Position numbers and translations under genes: made by a program. From Agapanthus africanus (lineage: Eukaryota; Streptophyta; Magnoliopsida; Asparagales; Amaryllidaceae), in assembly GCA_030015575.1 (NCBI GenBank), contig JASDDO010000001.1:135117988-135181987 (forward strand): a DNA stretch of 64,000 bases, written 5' to 3'. The notes below the pieces were generated by a model that was not told the DNA's origin, did no database searches, and saw only the letters and a program-made list of their open reading frames with translations. Position 1 is the stretch's first letter. Every line of letters starts with the position of its first letter. Positions 12,802-24,134 of this stretch are shown in pieces.

Positions 12802-13600
12802 TCTTTGCCATCTCTCCAAATCCCTTTATTTGTCTTTACTCATTACCTTCTGTACACTCTCTTAGGCTAAATGGTTTTCTTCCTTCCCTACCGTTCGGCA
12901 CCAGCCTATGGTTTGGAGGAAGACTGTCTAATAAGCATAATAGGTGTACCTGTCCTAATCCTAGGAGCACTCGCAACCCGAGAGAGGGTAAAGATAAAAG
13001 ACAACTGATTAAACCTCATTCCTATTTCTCCTGAACCAGAATCCATCCCCGAACTGGAACAAGTTCCTTCGAGTTCGTATATAACCATACGATGGATCAT
13101 CCAAATAACTGTGGATCTTTGTAGTGATACGGGGTGTTCTGGAGAAATACAAAGGTGAAGTAGGAGTGGCGATGAAATACTTGGTTTGGTCATGAATAGC
13201 AGTCGCAATTTACTTTGCCCTCTTTCTAATCCCTTTACTTGTCTTTACTTATTACCTTCTGTACACCTTACTTAGGCTAATCGGTTTTCTTCATTCCCTA
13301 CCTTTCGGCACCTGCCTATGGTTTGGATGAAGACTATCCAATTAGCGTAATAGGTGTACCGTCCTAATCCAAGGAGCTCTCGCAGTCTGAGAGAAGGTAA
13401 AAAGAAAAGACAACTAAATAGTCCTATTCATTTTCCCCAGAACCGGAAACCATAATCTGGAACAAGTTCCTTCGAGTTCGTATATAACCATACGATGGTT
13501 TTATCCAATGGAAGTGGATGTTCGTAGTAATACGGGGTGTTCTGGAGAAAAGGGTAAAAGTAGGAGTGGCAATTAGGTATGCAACTCAGACAATCCAAAA
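12802..13600 (-). repeat. Tandem duplication of about 409 bp at the Gag position of Copia-B
   Basis: Two direct copies offset by 409 bp (for example TCCCTTTA at 12821 and 13230). Each runs from CTTTGCC through the GTCTTTACT/C and CCTATGGTTTGGA blocks to ACGGGGTGTTCTGGAGAAA. It lies where Gag should be, between the leader AG and protease. One copy carries a 100-codon minus-strand frame (12906-13208). I could not match either copy to a Gag domain. Confidence 0.75.
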
Positions 13601-13667
13601 GCCAGTGTTTTAAGAAGGTTCGGTTAACTTGGTCACTGAGTCATAGTCTAGGGTCGGACCATGGTCG

Positions 13668-13670
13668 CTG
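13668..13670 (-). promoter_or_regulatory. Candidate 3' splice site (Copia-B)
   Basis: On the minus strand a run of TTTCTTTTCTCTCTCTC leads to TTTGGCAG and then CGACC. Copia-C has the same arrangement (TAATTGCAG then CGACC). Confidence 0.4.
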
Positions 13671-14620
13671 CCAAAGAGAGAGAGAAAAGAAACACTCTGT
13701 GTGCACTCTAACCTAGATCAGAATGGTTATCACTTTATCTAATCAGGAAACCTCCCACTGTATCCTCAAATTCTCCTCCAAACCTAAAAGAAGAATTAGT
13801 CGGGATCACCCGATGAGTAAACCAACTCATCAGTGGGAATCGGGATCCAACTATCATCGCATGATAAGGTGATGGAATCCACTCACGTCATCACACTCCA
13901 GAAGGTATGCGCATATCTGGCAAGTTTCAGTTTCTTTAGAAACTCCCGATGTGATTTTTACCCCATGCTCTTATGACCTTTACTTTGGCCAACAAATCAT
14001 ATGTTACATGTCAAGTTCTACCCGTCATTTTCCAGGTTAATTTGAACCCACCTGTACCTACCCTTGACTTTAGCCAACAAAGCAGTACGACTGTCCTAAA
14101 CCAACGCATCTATCTATGCAACAGAAAGGTAAAAAATAGCTACCATACACTATGCCTTAATTTTGGCCAACAAACATAGCATGAATACTAAGTGCTACCC
14201 GTCTGAAATGACGGAGGGCTACGAATGGTTTTTGGCGAAAAACATTTAACGTAATGAACTTGATATCGTTGAAGGAACCGGATAGCTTTTTCATAAAAAT
14301 ATAGTGGCGAAAACCTTTGCTAAAGAGGTCACTCCCGGTGAAGGGATCTCGGCTCTTTCCCCGTAGAATGAGGTGCAGGATATTCCAACTGAATACCACG
14401 ATGCAAAGCAAAAAGTTATCGACTATAGTGAAGTTATTACCCTGACGCAAACTTCTGTCCAAGGGGTCACTCCCGGTGAAGGGATCTCGGTCCTTGCCTC
14501 GTCGACTGAGGTGCTGGATATTCATAACCGAATACCACTGTGCAAAACAAAAGAAAACGTCCTTGCAATAACAGCTTTTTGAAAAATGTTCCAACAACAT
14601 CAAAATAGGTTTGTTTAGCT

Positions 14621-14642
14621 TGCATTGATCCGAATCAATGCA
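14621..14642 (-). ncRNA. Leader hairpin next to GATGGGAC (Copia-B)
   Basis: TGCATTGAT, four loop bases, ATCAATGCA: a 9-bp stem. Compared with Copia-A, two pairs changed on both sides (T-A to G-C and A-T to G-C). Confidence 0.7.
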
Positions 14643-14729
14643 GTCCCATCAATTAATCACACCACAAAAGAACGAAAATATGATGTACGTATATGCCATC
14701 CGCATTCGCCACTGGGTCCCGTCATCACC

Positions 14730-14750
14730 CGTTAGGTTACTTAACTAACG
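14730..14750 (-). ncRNA. CGTTA/TAACG leader hairpin (Copia-B)
   Basis: On the minus strand: CGTTA, GTTA, AG, TAAC, one bulged C, TAACG. Copia-C has the same element at 32305-32325, Copia-D at 51461-51483 and Copia-E at 60073-60093. Confidence 0.68.
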
Positions 14751-14943
14751 ACAGAGCGGGGGCTAGACTAGCGCGGGTGTAAAACATATACAACATCTAC
14801 TAGTATATATATAGCAATATATAATAATCGCTCCAGGCGTGATAAATGCAACATCACAGAAATGTAATAAGTATCACAGAACAATACAGATAATCTGGGA
14901 GCCCCGGGTTTCCTTTGAGCCGCAACTGAAACCCGACGTTCCC

Positions 14944-15414
14944 CTGGTCGTGTGGATAGCCTGTGCAATGAAATCCTAGACCCCTACGGGCGCGGCAAAT
15001 TACCCGCCAAAACCTGAAGCGGGGCAGCCTCCTTCAACAAAGTGAATGGACCACCCAGCACTTCACGGAATCAGGTAACTTGAGCACCCCTCCTTGGGTC
15101 AACCTATACCCCCTATGAGTGCGGCGAATAGCCCGTCAATTCTAGAGTAAAGCCCATCCGTCTCAAAGCTATGAGATGCGGGCCCGTTGCCTTCTAGAAC
15201 CCGCCTATCCGTGCACCCCACCATGGGGTAATGCTAGTACAGAAAATAAAAATATGTACAACGGGTACATCGACCTCTACCCGGTCGTGTCCCAAAAGAA
15301 TAATATACAAACAGGCAGTGACGGAAGTCCACATGTCGGACGCTCGTCCCGCAATATCAAATGTACAAATAGTACCAAACTGTACTACCATTGCTCCAGG
15401 CTATCCACCATGAC
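14944..15414 (-). ncRNA. Putative structured RNA domain (Copia-B leader)
   Basis: The outer stem ends in GGATAGCC / GGCTATCC, where the other elements have GAATAGCC / GGCTATTC, so both strands changed together. The inner stem is CAAGTTACC (minus strand of 15074-15082) with GGTAATTTG (minus strand of 14996-15004). The domain is longer than in the other elements (about 470 nt against about 310), so it holds extra sequence. Confidence 0.58.
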
Positions 15415-15960
15415 AAATCCGCAACATCACAGCACAACACAGAACATCAACGTGAATGTCACGTTCGCAAATCCGTCTAAAAGGGCTATAGCAATTAGAC
15501 AAGATTTACCGCTTGAATGACATTCACAGTCGCAGATATAATGTAAGTACTGCGAACTAACATATTTAAAATTTCAATCGACTAAATTTCCCGAATTGGG
15601 CCCCAAGCACAAATCCAGCACTCAAAAAAATCTGGGCCAAAAAATAAAAATTCCAGAAACCACATTTTCACACAGAAAACCAGCACAAGAAAAATGGTGC
15701 ACTGAAGCCACATAACAGCGGCAGAACCGCGGCCAAAACGTGGTTATTGTCGCGGTTCCGCGGCGTTACAGTGAATTCACGCTACCAAATTTCTACAGAG
15801 GTCTTAAAAAAGCCTGCCTGATTTTCTGACATACCCAAAATAATTTTTCGACCACAAAAAAATTTCGACAGAAACTCAGAAAATGAAAATGCGGTTTCGG
15901 AAATTTTGATCGATCGATGTTTTAAACATGTTAGAACAAGCTAGTAAAGGTTAATGGCGT

Positions 15961-15973
15961 GGCTCTGATACCA
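15961..15973 (-). promoter_or_regulatory. Primer-binding site of Copia-B
   Basis: Minus strand TGGTATCAGAGCC, complementary to initiator methionine tRNA, directly beside the 5' LTR. Confidence 0.92.
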
Positions 15974-18002
15974 TATAAGTCTACGGTAGCGCCCCGACCG
16001 TCAATCCGAGGCCAAATGCGGAAACAAAAACTTTTTAGGAAACCGGCGCTATCGTAGTCTTTCACCCGGATCGAACCATTAACGCTAAACTAGCTAACTA
16101 CTAAGAAGTGAGAGTAGCTATACCGATCGATCCGTGTCCTTCGGTCTTTGGCCACCATCACAAGCTCCTCACGGCATCTCCGATCTCCGGTCTCCTCGTC
16201 GAAAGGGCACCGCATCAATGAGTCTTTTTACGGGCTCCCGCTTCATCCGAAGCAACTCGGACACGAAGTGTGCTAGCCGGCGTGTCCAAGGTGAAGTAGA
16301 GAATGTGTGTGATAACTTTGTCTCAAGCATCCATTGATTATCAACACATGAGAGTGTATGGATGGAGGTTGGAGATGATGCCATTGGTGGAAGTTGTGAG
16401 CTGGAGGAAGAAGAAGAAGAAGAGGCTTTCTTTTTCTATTGTGTTGTGTTGATAAAAATGAGAGCAAGAATAATAATACAAGAGCAAACCCCAAGCCTAT
16501 GGCTGCCCTCTCTCTCTCCATCCATCAATTCAACACAATAAACAAATCCTAATGTGACATTAGCACAAATAAAGAGACCATGAGTCACTAAACATGTCCA
16601 TGTCACATTAAATGCACCTCATCATGAACTAAGCTCATAATTTCCAACAAAATAAACATTAACCCAAATGTTTAGTCCAACAAAAAGATACGGCAATATC
16701 TAAAGTAAACTCGTGACGGATCACAAGGATACCCCTCACCTGTATATACATACCTGCATCCGCATTCCGACTGAATGCGAATGCGATGAGACTAAAGTAA
16801 TCCAACAAATCTAATACTAGGATCCGGCTAAAACCAAAGCCCACTAGTATGATCCGTCCGATCATGATGCGTGCACGACTGCACGTATATGATCGAACCC
16901 TGCCATAATACCATACGGCTTCTACAACGTTTCGCCTGAAACTTGAGAAACTGTCTGTGGGGGACTCTAAAGACTCGTCAATACTTTGGCTGTAGATTTA
17001 ACCACTAGCACGTCAGTGGTACTAGCCGTACGTAACGGGCTACCAGGTATTGACCAAAAGGGAGGTCGATGAGCGAACTCATCCTGACACCCTATTGAGC
17101 CTGTCAGTGACAATATCTGTACAGTCCGGTCCGTTCATCTATGAGTATCGCATGTCGGGCCTAGGGGGCTGGTAAACGTCAGACCCCCAAAAGCGGTACA
17201 AGTCGTGTCGGAGTGCAGCCTAGAACATCCTGAGATACTACTGGAATACCTACCAGTAAATCTCCTGCCTTGGCCAAGTACTTCGGGTAATGGCTTTCCT
17301 AGACACAGCGTGATCTCACCCCCAATACCGGGAGAGATGAAACCCCTGCCGATCCGCTCACTGCCTCCATGTGGCTCGGGACTGTATCCAACTAAAACCT
17401 GTTTGCACGACTCCTTTGAGCCGTGGTAGGGTAGTAATCAAAGCACAGTGGGAACTCACACGAAACAAATGACGATCTCAGGTCGATGAACCAACCTGTA
17501 CACATGTCAACAGGGAACTGCTATCTGACGCTAGGTATAAAACCAACTAGCATGTTCCCGACGAGTCATGTCCGGTGTACCCATAACCCAATGAGCACCT
17601 GTATACGTCTTAGGTGAACCAACTGATACTAATGGCTTGTGAGACCAGCCACCGCCCCTCGTCGGGGTCTCGATCCGTATACACTAGTCTACTCTTGAGT
17701 ATCGATGCCCTGTCTCGAAACTCCCTCGACTAGGGACCTTTTAAGGATGTGCTTATAGACCCCAGCTCCCATGTATATGATCGTCATCATACTGCTGGCC
17801 GTCAAGCAAGAATCCTAAGGGCTCTATCAACGTGTAATAGTAATCTGTAATATCACCTAAAGCATGTACACGATGATAAAGATAAACCAGATAGCATACT
17901 ATCATCTTGAGTAAGATTGTCCTACCGGCATAGGTCCTCCCTTAATCATTGCAATCAGTCCCTGTGATCCAATAATTGACTCTGAGGGCACTATATCCAA
18001 CA
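15974..18002 (-). mobile_element. Copia-B 5' LTR
   Basis: 2029 bp, the same length as its partner at 8203-10231. Its inner end reads TATAAGTC on the plus strand where the partner has TGTAAGTC, so the terminal TG/CA dinucleotide has mutated. Confidence 0.92.
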
Positions 18003-18007
18003 TGTGA

Positions 18008-19809
18008 TAAGGTGTGCTCTATAATGAGTAATACTAAGTTGCTCATTTCCTTTTAGGGGTTATGCACTTGAGAAGCTGCATACCTATTGAATAGGGTTCC
18101 AACCAAATCAGGTGCATACCACTCCATATGCGATATGGTATGGGAAGAGCCCATCTCTTAAGGATGTTAAGATTTGGGGTTGTCCGGCCTATATCTAAAA
18201 GCAAAATCCGGACAAGCTCGAGGTAAGGTCAGTTCTGTGGAAGTTTGTTGGATATCCCAAGCATTCGCAAGGGAATATCTTCTACCATACTGAGGAGCAA
18301 AAGGTGTTTTGTTTCTCAGCATGCCACTTTTTGGAAAGGGAATTTCTTGTGAAGAAATTAGTGGTCATGAGGTAGAACTGGAAGGAGTTCCAGCTATACA
18401 AACTACAGCTGACGATTTGGTAGAACCGGAGGATTCAATAGTTCCCAACGAACCTCAGCCTCTCCGCCGATCTAGTGGGTTCCTCACCCACTGTAGAGAT
18501 ACTTCGGTTTTCTCTATGACAGTGGGAACGAGGATTACATCATGAGATGATGACCCAACTAGTTTCGAGCAGGCCATCAAGAGTGAGGACTCTATAAGAA
18601 TGGCTGGATGCTAAGCGATCTGAGATGGAATCCATATAACCAACAAAGTATGGACTTTGGTTGCTTTATCTGAAGGGTTAAATCCCCATCAGAAGTAAGT
18701 ATATCTTGAGAAGATTACTTGTTGTATATCGAAAAGTTGAGACTTTCAAAGCTAAGACTTGTTGTAAAAGGTTTTCGTCATCGACCAGGTGTGGATAATG
18801 ATGAAACCTTTTCTAGTCCCTATGCTTAAGTCCATCCGGATCCTACTTGCCATTGCTACATACCATGACTACGATATCTGGCAGTTGGGTGTCATGACTG
18901 CTTTTCTAAATGATGATTTAGAAGAGAGCGTCATAAGTACACAGCCAGAGGGCTTCGTAAACAGTGGGAGCAGCGGAAACGTATGCAAGTTGCTTTATGG
19001 GTTAAAGCAAGTATCGCGGAGTTGGAACATCTGTTTTGATTTGGTAGTCAAAGCGTTTGACTTCATCAAAATGGTAGATGAACCTTGTATATACAAAAAG
19101 GTAGTAGGGAGTATGGTGATGATCCTCATATTGTACGTGGATGACATATTCTTGATAGGGAAGGAGTTTCCTATGCTACGCTCAGTCAATCTCCTCTTAT
19201 CCCATAGATTCTCCATATAGGATCAAGGTGATACCTCCTAAATCCTGGGTTTTTGATCCATGAGATAGATCTAAATGGATGTTAGGATTCTCACTAGGTG
19301 TAGTGAGATGGTGTCAATCGATCCTGGGGAGAATCACTGGATAGCTTCCAGGGTGGTAAGGTCGACTGAATGTCAGTCACAGGCATTGTATTTACCCTCA
19401 GTGGAAGGTCGGTATGTTGGAAGAGTTCCAAGCTAGATACCGTGTCAAACTAGATGACTTAGGCTGGATACATTGCTACCAAGGATACTACCAAAGAGGT
19501 AGTCTGGATGTATATAAGTTCATGAGATGAACTTCGTTCCTACCATTGTGTGACAATGGAGTTGTGGCTTAGGCCAAGGAACCCCCGTCCTATCTATGAT
19601 CCAGACATATTCTTAGGCAGTATTACCTGATCATGGAGATGGATGATCTCCAGGGAGATCGAAGTAAGGAGAGTAGATACAGAGGATAATACAGCGGATC
19701 CACTCACAAAGGCTTATTCCCAGGAGAGACTTTTATGGGATGGTTGAGTATGAGATACTTCAACCACTGCTAATTGTTGGGTATGAGATACTACAACAGA
19801 TGACCCTAG
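18008..19809 (+). pseudogene. Copia-A pol remnant 2: integrase end, RT and RNase H
   Basis: Continues Copia-A pol after Copia-B. The integrase C-terminal region is at 18050-18500 in shifting frames. An RT stretch at 18789-19220 is readable over 143 codons, with KSIRILLAIATYHD, TAFLNDDLEE and an intact YVDD near 19134-19145. The RNase H part (19330-19700) is badly decayed. Several frameshifts and stops rule out function. Confidence 0.82.
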
Positions 19810-19823
19810 TACAAGTGGGAGAT
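19810..19823 (+). promoter_or_regulatory. Polypurine tract of Copia-A
   Basis: ACAAGTGGGAGAT directly before the 3' LTR. Confidence 0.88.
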
Positions 19824-22007
19824 TGTTAGTTATATGTATGCCCTAGAGGCCATTACTGTACATACGATGTATATTGTAGTGGATGCTTGGACATATATAG
19901 GGTGGACTTTCTTGCTCGACATGATAGTATGCTATCTGGTTGCTCTTTATCTTAACATGTACGATGATTGTCTCTGTGTTACATGTTGATAAAGCCCTTA
20001 GGATGAGTACTTGACTACCAGGATTGTGATGCAGATCATACTAGTGGGGACAGTGTAGTCGCTAAGTACACCCTTCAAATATTCCTAGTCGTAGGTGTAT
20101 CGAGACAGGGCATCGATATACCAGAGTAGACTAGCGTATAGCTTCTCGACCCATATAGATGGGCGATGGATGATCCCATATCCATTGGTGTTTGACATCA
20201 GAGACAGTATACGGTGCTCAGTGGAGACTGGGTACACTGGACAGACTCGCCGAGAATTCCCAGATGGTATTATACCTCACATCAAATGACAGTTCTCTGG
20301 TGACATTGGTACAGGTTAGTCTGTAGACCCGAGATCGTCATAGAGTCTTGTGTGATTCCCATTGTGCTTTGATTTCTACCTTACCACGTTCAAGAGAACG
20401 TGCAAAACGGTGGCTTTTGGGTACAGTCCCGAGTCACATGGAGGTAATGAGCGATAGGAGGGGTTTCGTCTCTCCCGGCATTGAGAGTTGATGTTGCGCT
20501 GTGCTCGATTGGCTATAACAGGAAGTCCTTAGCCAAGGCTGCTTCAGAGATATACTGGTAGGTGTTATCAGTAGTTTTTCGACCCGTTATGAGCCTCATA
20601 TCGACACGACTTATCGAGTTACTGGGGTCTGACGTTTACCACCCCTAGACGAGATATGTGATATATCAGACGAAGAGACCGGACTGTACGGTAGTGTTAC
20701 TGATTGGATTCACAGGAGTGTGAGCAGGCTTGCTTGTTGATCTTCTGATCGCTCAATACCCAGGTGGCCGTTACGTTTAGCAGACCGCTTGCGGCTTGTA
20801 GGTGTTTGATATGATCATCACCTACTGCCGGCGTATTGACGAGTCTTTAGAGTCCAACACGGGGGTTTCCTGGCTCAAGAGAAACGGAGTAAGAGCACAT
20901 ATGTGATATGTGCGAGACTGAGATTGATACGATATGAGATATCGTATTCTATTCTCGCGATATGAGATATCAGTCGGTTATATATGATATAGCCGGGTTA
21001 TCGGATCAAGTGTTGATTCGATAAGTTGATTCATATGATATTAGTCGGTTATAGGTGATATAGCCGGATTATTAAATCAAGAGTTGATTTGATAATCTAA
21101 TGTATAATTATATATTTGATATATTACATTACATTAACTAGTATTAGCTCACTTATGATTTCTTTTCTCACTTTGGATACATTGATGTATATGTGATATA
21201 TGTTAAATGTATCATGCAAGGTTACAAATTCAACTAGGGTTAATGAAGGTTAAACCATCCTAGGGTTAAGATAAGGGTTTAAATTTATCATTAAGTAATT
21301 CAAATATTATGGATAATAGTCATGGTTGATATTTGTTGAAAGCTTGTAGAAGCTTGTAAGTATCTTTGACTTTGTCCATTTTCTTTGTCTTGCTTAAGAT
21401 ATTTTTGACCTAACCTTTAACCATAGCACATGGTTAACTCTCTACAAGGGTTAAGCATGACATGCTTAACCCTTGGTTGCATTATTAACCTTACCAATAA
21501 TTCATTTGATGAGTTAGCTTTCTTCTTCTTCTTCTTCCTCAAAGCTTTCTAGCTTCAATGGAGTTGTGAGAAAATGAGTGAGAAAATCATTTCTAATGTG
21601 AGCAAACTTCCTACTTCATCATCCTCTACTACTTGCCATTTAGTATAGGGTGTTTGCTTCACTAATTTCACAAGTGAAGAGATAGCATGGGTTAGTGTCT
21701 CCTCGACGTAGATCATCTTCGGCCTCGAAGACTTCGAAGCAAACATGTTCGTTTCTTCACAGGAGCCTCTCTAGAGTCCGGAGTTCACGATCGCAGCGAG
21801 AGGGACTACTACACGGAGCTATTGAAGTGAAGGACCGGTCTACAAAGGTTGTATTCCTTGCTCACTAGACTTGCAAAGTTGTTTGCATTACTTTCCGTCG
21901 ATTTCTAGTTAACGATTTTTTGTTAGGGTTAGCTAAAACGGCAAATTTTTGAATTTGGCATGGACGATACCTCCCAAAACGTTGCTGCCGTCGTAGGTAA
22001 CCCTGCA
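19824..22007 (+). mobile_element. Copia-A 3' LTR
   Basis: Begins TGTTAGTTATATG and ends AACCCTGCA. It is followed by CCCTT (22008-22012, target-site duplication) and the rest of the Gypsy-T1 LTR. Confidence 0.92.
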
Positions 22008-22295
22008 CCCTTAAGCTTTACTAAATAGCACTTGTGCCACCCCATACCTTATATGCTTATTTCCTTTTGCACATAAGTCATTATGTTTACAAAATTTTGG
22101 CTTTCTGCCCATCTTTCATACATTTATTTCTATATATAAAAAAAGAATTACATTAAACCAATCTACGGCTTCATTCTTTTTGTCATGGGGCCGGTCCCTT
22201 CCATGCTCGGTCTTGATCTGGGCTTGGGCCCACTTGGTTTTGGGTTAACTTTGATTTTGACTTGGTCAACTGGGGTGTAATTTTTGACCCCAACA
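22008..22295 (-). mobile_element. Gypsy-T1 3' LTR, second part
   Basis: Matches 46876-47222 of the 5' LTR: CTTAAGCTTT, CACTTGTGCCACCCCATACC, and the TTGACCCCAACA end (TGTTGGGGTCAA on the minus strand). The long TC/TA microsatellite of the other copy is absent here. Confidence 0.88.
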
Positions 22296-22312
22296 AAGTG
22301 CCCCCATCAATT
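22296..22312 (-). promoter_or_regulatory. Polypurine tract of Gypsy-T1
   Basis: Minus strand AATTGATGGGGGCACTT directly before the 3' LTR. Confidence 0.75.
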
Positions 22313-22398
22313 AATGCACACCGTGTGTGTGGGTTGTGTGCATGAAATTGATGGATCTTGTTCTATATGGAACTTGATTTGGTTGGGTTCCCTTTTGA

Positions 22399-23138
22399 CA
22401 ACGTGGAGGGTCAATGCTGCCATTTTAGCGACTTGGACGGTCGATACTTCCATTTTTGCGACTTGGACAGTCGGTGCTACCATTTTCGCGACTTGGACAG
22501 TCGGTGCTGCCTTTTTTGCGACTTGGACGGTCGGTGCTGCCATTTTAGCAACGTGGACGGTCGTTGCTGCCATTTTTGCTATGTGGATGGTCGGTGCTGC
22601 TATTTTAGCGACGTGGACGGTCGGTGCTGCCCTTTTTGTGACTTGGACGGTCGGTGCTGCCCTTTTTGCGATTTGGACGGTCGGTGCTGCCATTTTAGCG
22701 ACGTGGACGGTCGGTGCTGCCCTTTTGCGACTTGGACGTTCGGTGCTGCCATTTTAGCGACATGGACGGTCGTTGCTGTTATTTTTGTGGCGTGGACAGT
22801 TGGTGCTGCCATTTTAGCGACGTGGACGGTCGGTGCTGCCCTTTTTACGACTTGGACGGTCGGTGCTGCCCCTTTTGCGACTTGGACGATCGGTGCTGCC
22901 ATTTTTGCGATTTGGACGGTCGGTGCTGCCCTTTTTGCGACTTGGACGGTCGGTGCTGCCATTTTAGCGACGTGGACAGTCGGTGCTGCCCTTTTTGCGA
23001 CTTGGACGGTCGGTGCTTGCTCTTTTTGCGACTTGGATGGCCGGTGCTGCCTTCTTTGCAACTTGGACGGTCGGTGCTGCCCTTTTGCAACTTGGATGGT
23101 CGTTGCTGCCCTTTTTGCGACTTGGACGGTCGGTGCTT
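22399..23138 (-). repeat. 30-bp minisatellite, about 25 units, in the Gypsy-T1 3' region
   Basis: Tandem units of ACTTGGACGGTCGGTGCTGCC plus a T-rich end, period 30 with occasional 29- or 31-bp units. Because the period is a multiple of three, several frames stay open on both strands. The minus strand reads as a decapeptide repeat of the type AAPTVQVAK(M/R). The plus strand gives Cys-rich or Trp-rich repeats, depending on frame. Arrays between pol and the 3' LTR are known in Tat-lineage elements and can seed satellites. I see no evidence that any frame is translated. Confidence 0.9.
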
Positions 23139-23425
23139 GCTCCGCTTCTTGCGGTATCGGGATTTGATTTGACTTGCTCCGCTTTCTGCGGTGTCGGGGT
23201 TGAAGTTGACTTGCTCCGCTTTCTACGATTTCAGGGTTGATTTGTTTGATTTGATTTATTCTGGGAGTTCTCTACCCGTCCAACGGGACTTTTGAGCTTG
23301 GAAGCGCTACCGGGTGGGACATTAATTTGTTCTGTTTGATTTCTTCCTTATTTGGCGGGACTTTTGAATTTAGGAGGAACTTGGAATTTGGATTTTGTTT
23401 GGCATCAGCATTGCTGCACTGGAAT
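23139..23425 (-). other. Gypsy-T1 3' region, short degenerate repeats
   Basis: Non-coding sequence with three TTGCTCCGCTT(T)C blocks near 23137-23225 and the left piece of an 84-bp-type repeat (TTTGGCATCAGCATTGCTGC) just before the plastid-like segment. Confidence 0.55.
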
Positions 23426-23684
23426 AAAATTCACATTCAAATACATAAGAATTGTATAGGAACCGAAATATTCTTTTATTTTCTTTTGAAAAAACATAAA
23501 TAGATTTCTTCTGACTAATGAGAAGACTATTCCAATTATGATATTCGTGAAGAAAGAATCGCAATAAATGAAAAAAGGGAACATCTTGAATCCCGCATTG
23601 AAGAATTTGAACCAAGATTTCCATATGGATGGGATGAGGTATTAGTATATCTGAGACATAATTTAAATGCGATAATTTGTCCTC
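23426..23684 (-). pseudogene. matK: Plastid matK fragment captured in Gypsy-T1
   Basis: The minus strand reads in one open frame for about 86 codons as an internal part of MatK, the plastid intron maturase: [11 protein letters not shown], then ILVQILQC, then [16 protein letters not shown], then SKENKR and [13 protein letters not shown]. It corresponds roughly to the second quarter of the protein. It is AT-rich, unlike its surroundings, and interrupts a repeat unit between GGAATA and ATGCC. There is no start or stop of its own, so it is a captured fragment and not a gene. The residues look more like monocot than eudicot MatK from memory; that is a weak inference. Confidence 0.85.
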
Positions 23685-23686
23685 AT

Positions 23687-24134
23687 GCCAGAAGCAACTC
23701 ATAATTTTTCCCGCGAGGACTTGGGATTTGGTTTTTAGGTCAGCATCAGTATTGCTGCACTGGAATAATGCCAGGAGCAACTCATCATTTGCCCCAAGAG
23801 AACTTGGGATTTGGTTTTTAGGTCGGCATCAGCACGCTAACACTGAAGCGTAGTGCCAGGAGCGACTCATCATTTTCCTTTGGGAAGATCTGGGATTTGG
23901 GTTTTTGGGTCGGCATCAGCATTGCTGCACTGAAATAATGCCAGGAGCAACTCATCATTTGCCCCGGGAGGATATGGGATTTGGTTTTTAGGTCGGCATC
24001 AGCATTGCTGCAGTGGAATAATGCTACAAGAAACTCATCATTTGCCTTTGGAAAGACCTGGGATTTGGGTTTTTGGGTCGGCATCAGCACCGCTAACACT
24101 GAAACGTAGTGCCAGAAGCGACTTATCATTTGCC
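23687..24134 (-). repeat. Tandem array with period 83-88 bp in the Gypsy-T1 3' region
   Basis: Units start with GCCAGGAGCAACTCATCATT or variants at 23687, 23770, 23855, 23940, 24023 and 24111. Two unit types partly alternate, ending either ATTGCTGCACTGGAATAAT or GCTAACACTGAA(G/A)CGTAGT. The array originally began before the plastid insertion at 23426. Confidence 0.85.

Larger units (their letters stand above)
13671..15960 (-). other. Copia-B long leader
   Basis: Non-coding leader with the same blocks as the other elements, read on the minus strand. Outer stem arms are at 15399-15414 and 14944-14961; inner stem arms at 15074-15082 and 14996-15004; the CGTTA hairpin at 14730-14750; the GATGGGAC-linked hairpin at 14621-14642; the dimeric repeat near 14330-14560; and the triple motif at 14155, 14062 and 13977. 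Frames at 14157-14603 and 15176-15520 are by-products. Confidence 0.72.
8203..18002 (-). mobile_element. Copia-B: complete but degenerate Ty1/copia element, minus strand
   Basis: A 9800-bp element bounded by perfect TGTGA duplications. Read on the minus strand: 5' LTR 18002-15974, PBS 15973-15961, leader to about 13670, a duplicated segment at the Gag position, degenerate pol, PPT 10253-10232, 3' LTR 10231-8203. Both LTRs are 2029 bp. By eye they differ at roughly 5% of sites in the first 260 bp, mostly transitions. It lies inside the Copia-A integrase region and is therefore younger than Copia-A. No intact ORF remains. Confidence 0.92.
1873..22007 (+). mobile_element. Copia-A: degenerate, Gag-less Ty1/copia element with long LTRs
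   Basis: Layout: 5' LTR 1873-4058, tRNA-iMet PBS at 4060, leader of about 3 kb, pol remnant 7088-8197, Copia-B inserted at 8203-18002, pol remnant 18008-19800, PPT 19810-19823, 3' LTR 19824-22007. The LTRs are 2186 and 2184 bp and begin TGTTAGTTATATG. By eye they differ at several percent of sites in the first 500 bp, so this copy is clearly older than Copia-C. The pol has many stops. The block from ATG to protease is far shorter than a Gag, as in Copia-E. The LTR start closely resembles that of Copia-E, so both belong to one family. Confidence 0.9.

Noticed and set aside
22399..23138. CRISPR-like repeat array
   Set aside because: Units are contiguous, with no unique spacers, in a plant retrotransposon.
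22358..23167. 269-codon Cys-rich frame with DLDGRCCHF-type repeats, plus strand
   Set aside because: A by-product of the 30-bp minisatellite, open because the period is a multiple of three. It is antisense to the element and has no promoter or domain.
23370..23780. Complete 136-codon gene over the matK-like segment
   Set aside because: Only about 86 codons match MatK; both ends of the frame are repeat-unit sequence of Gypsy-T1.
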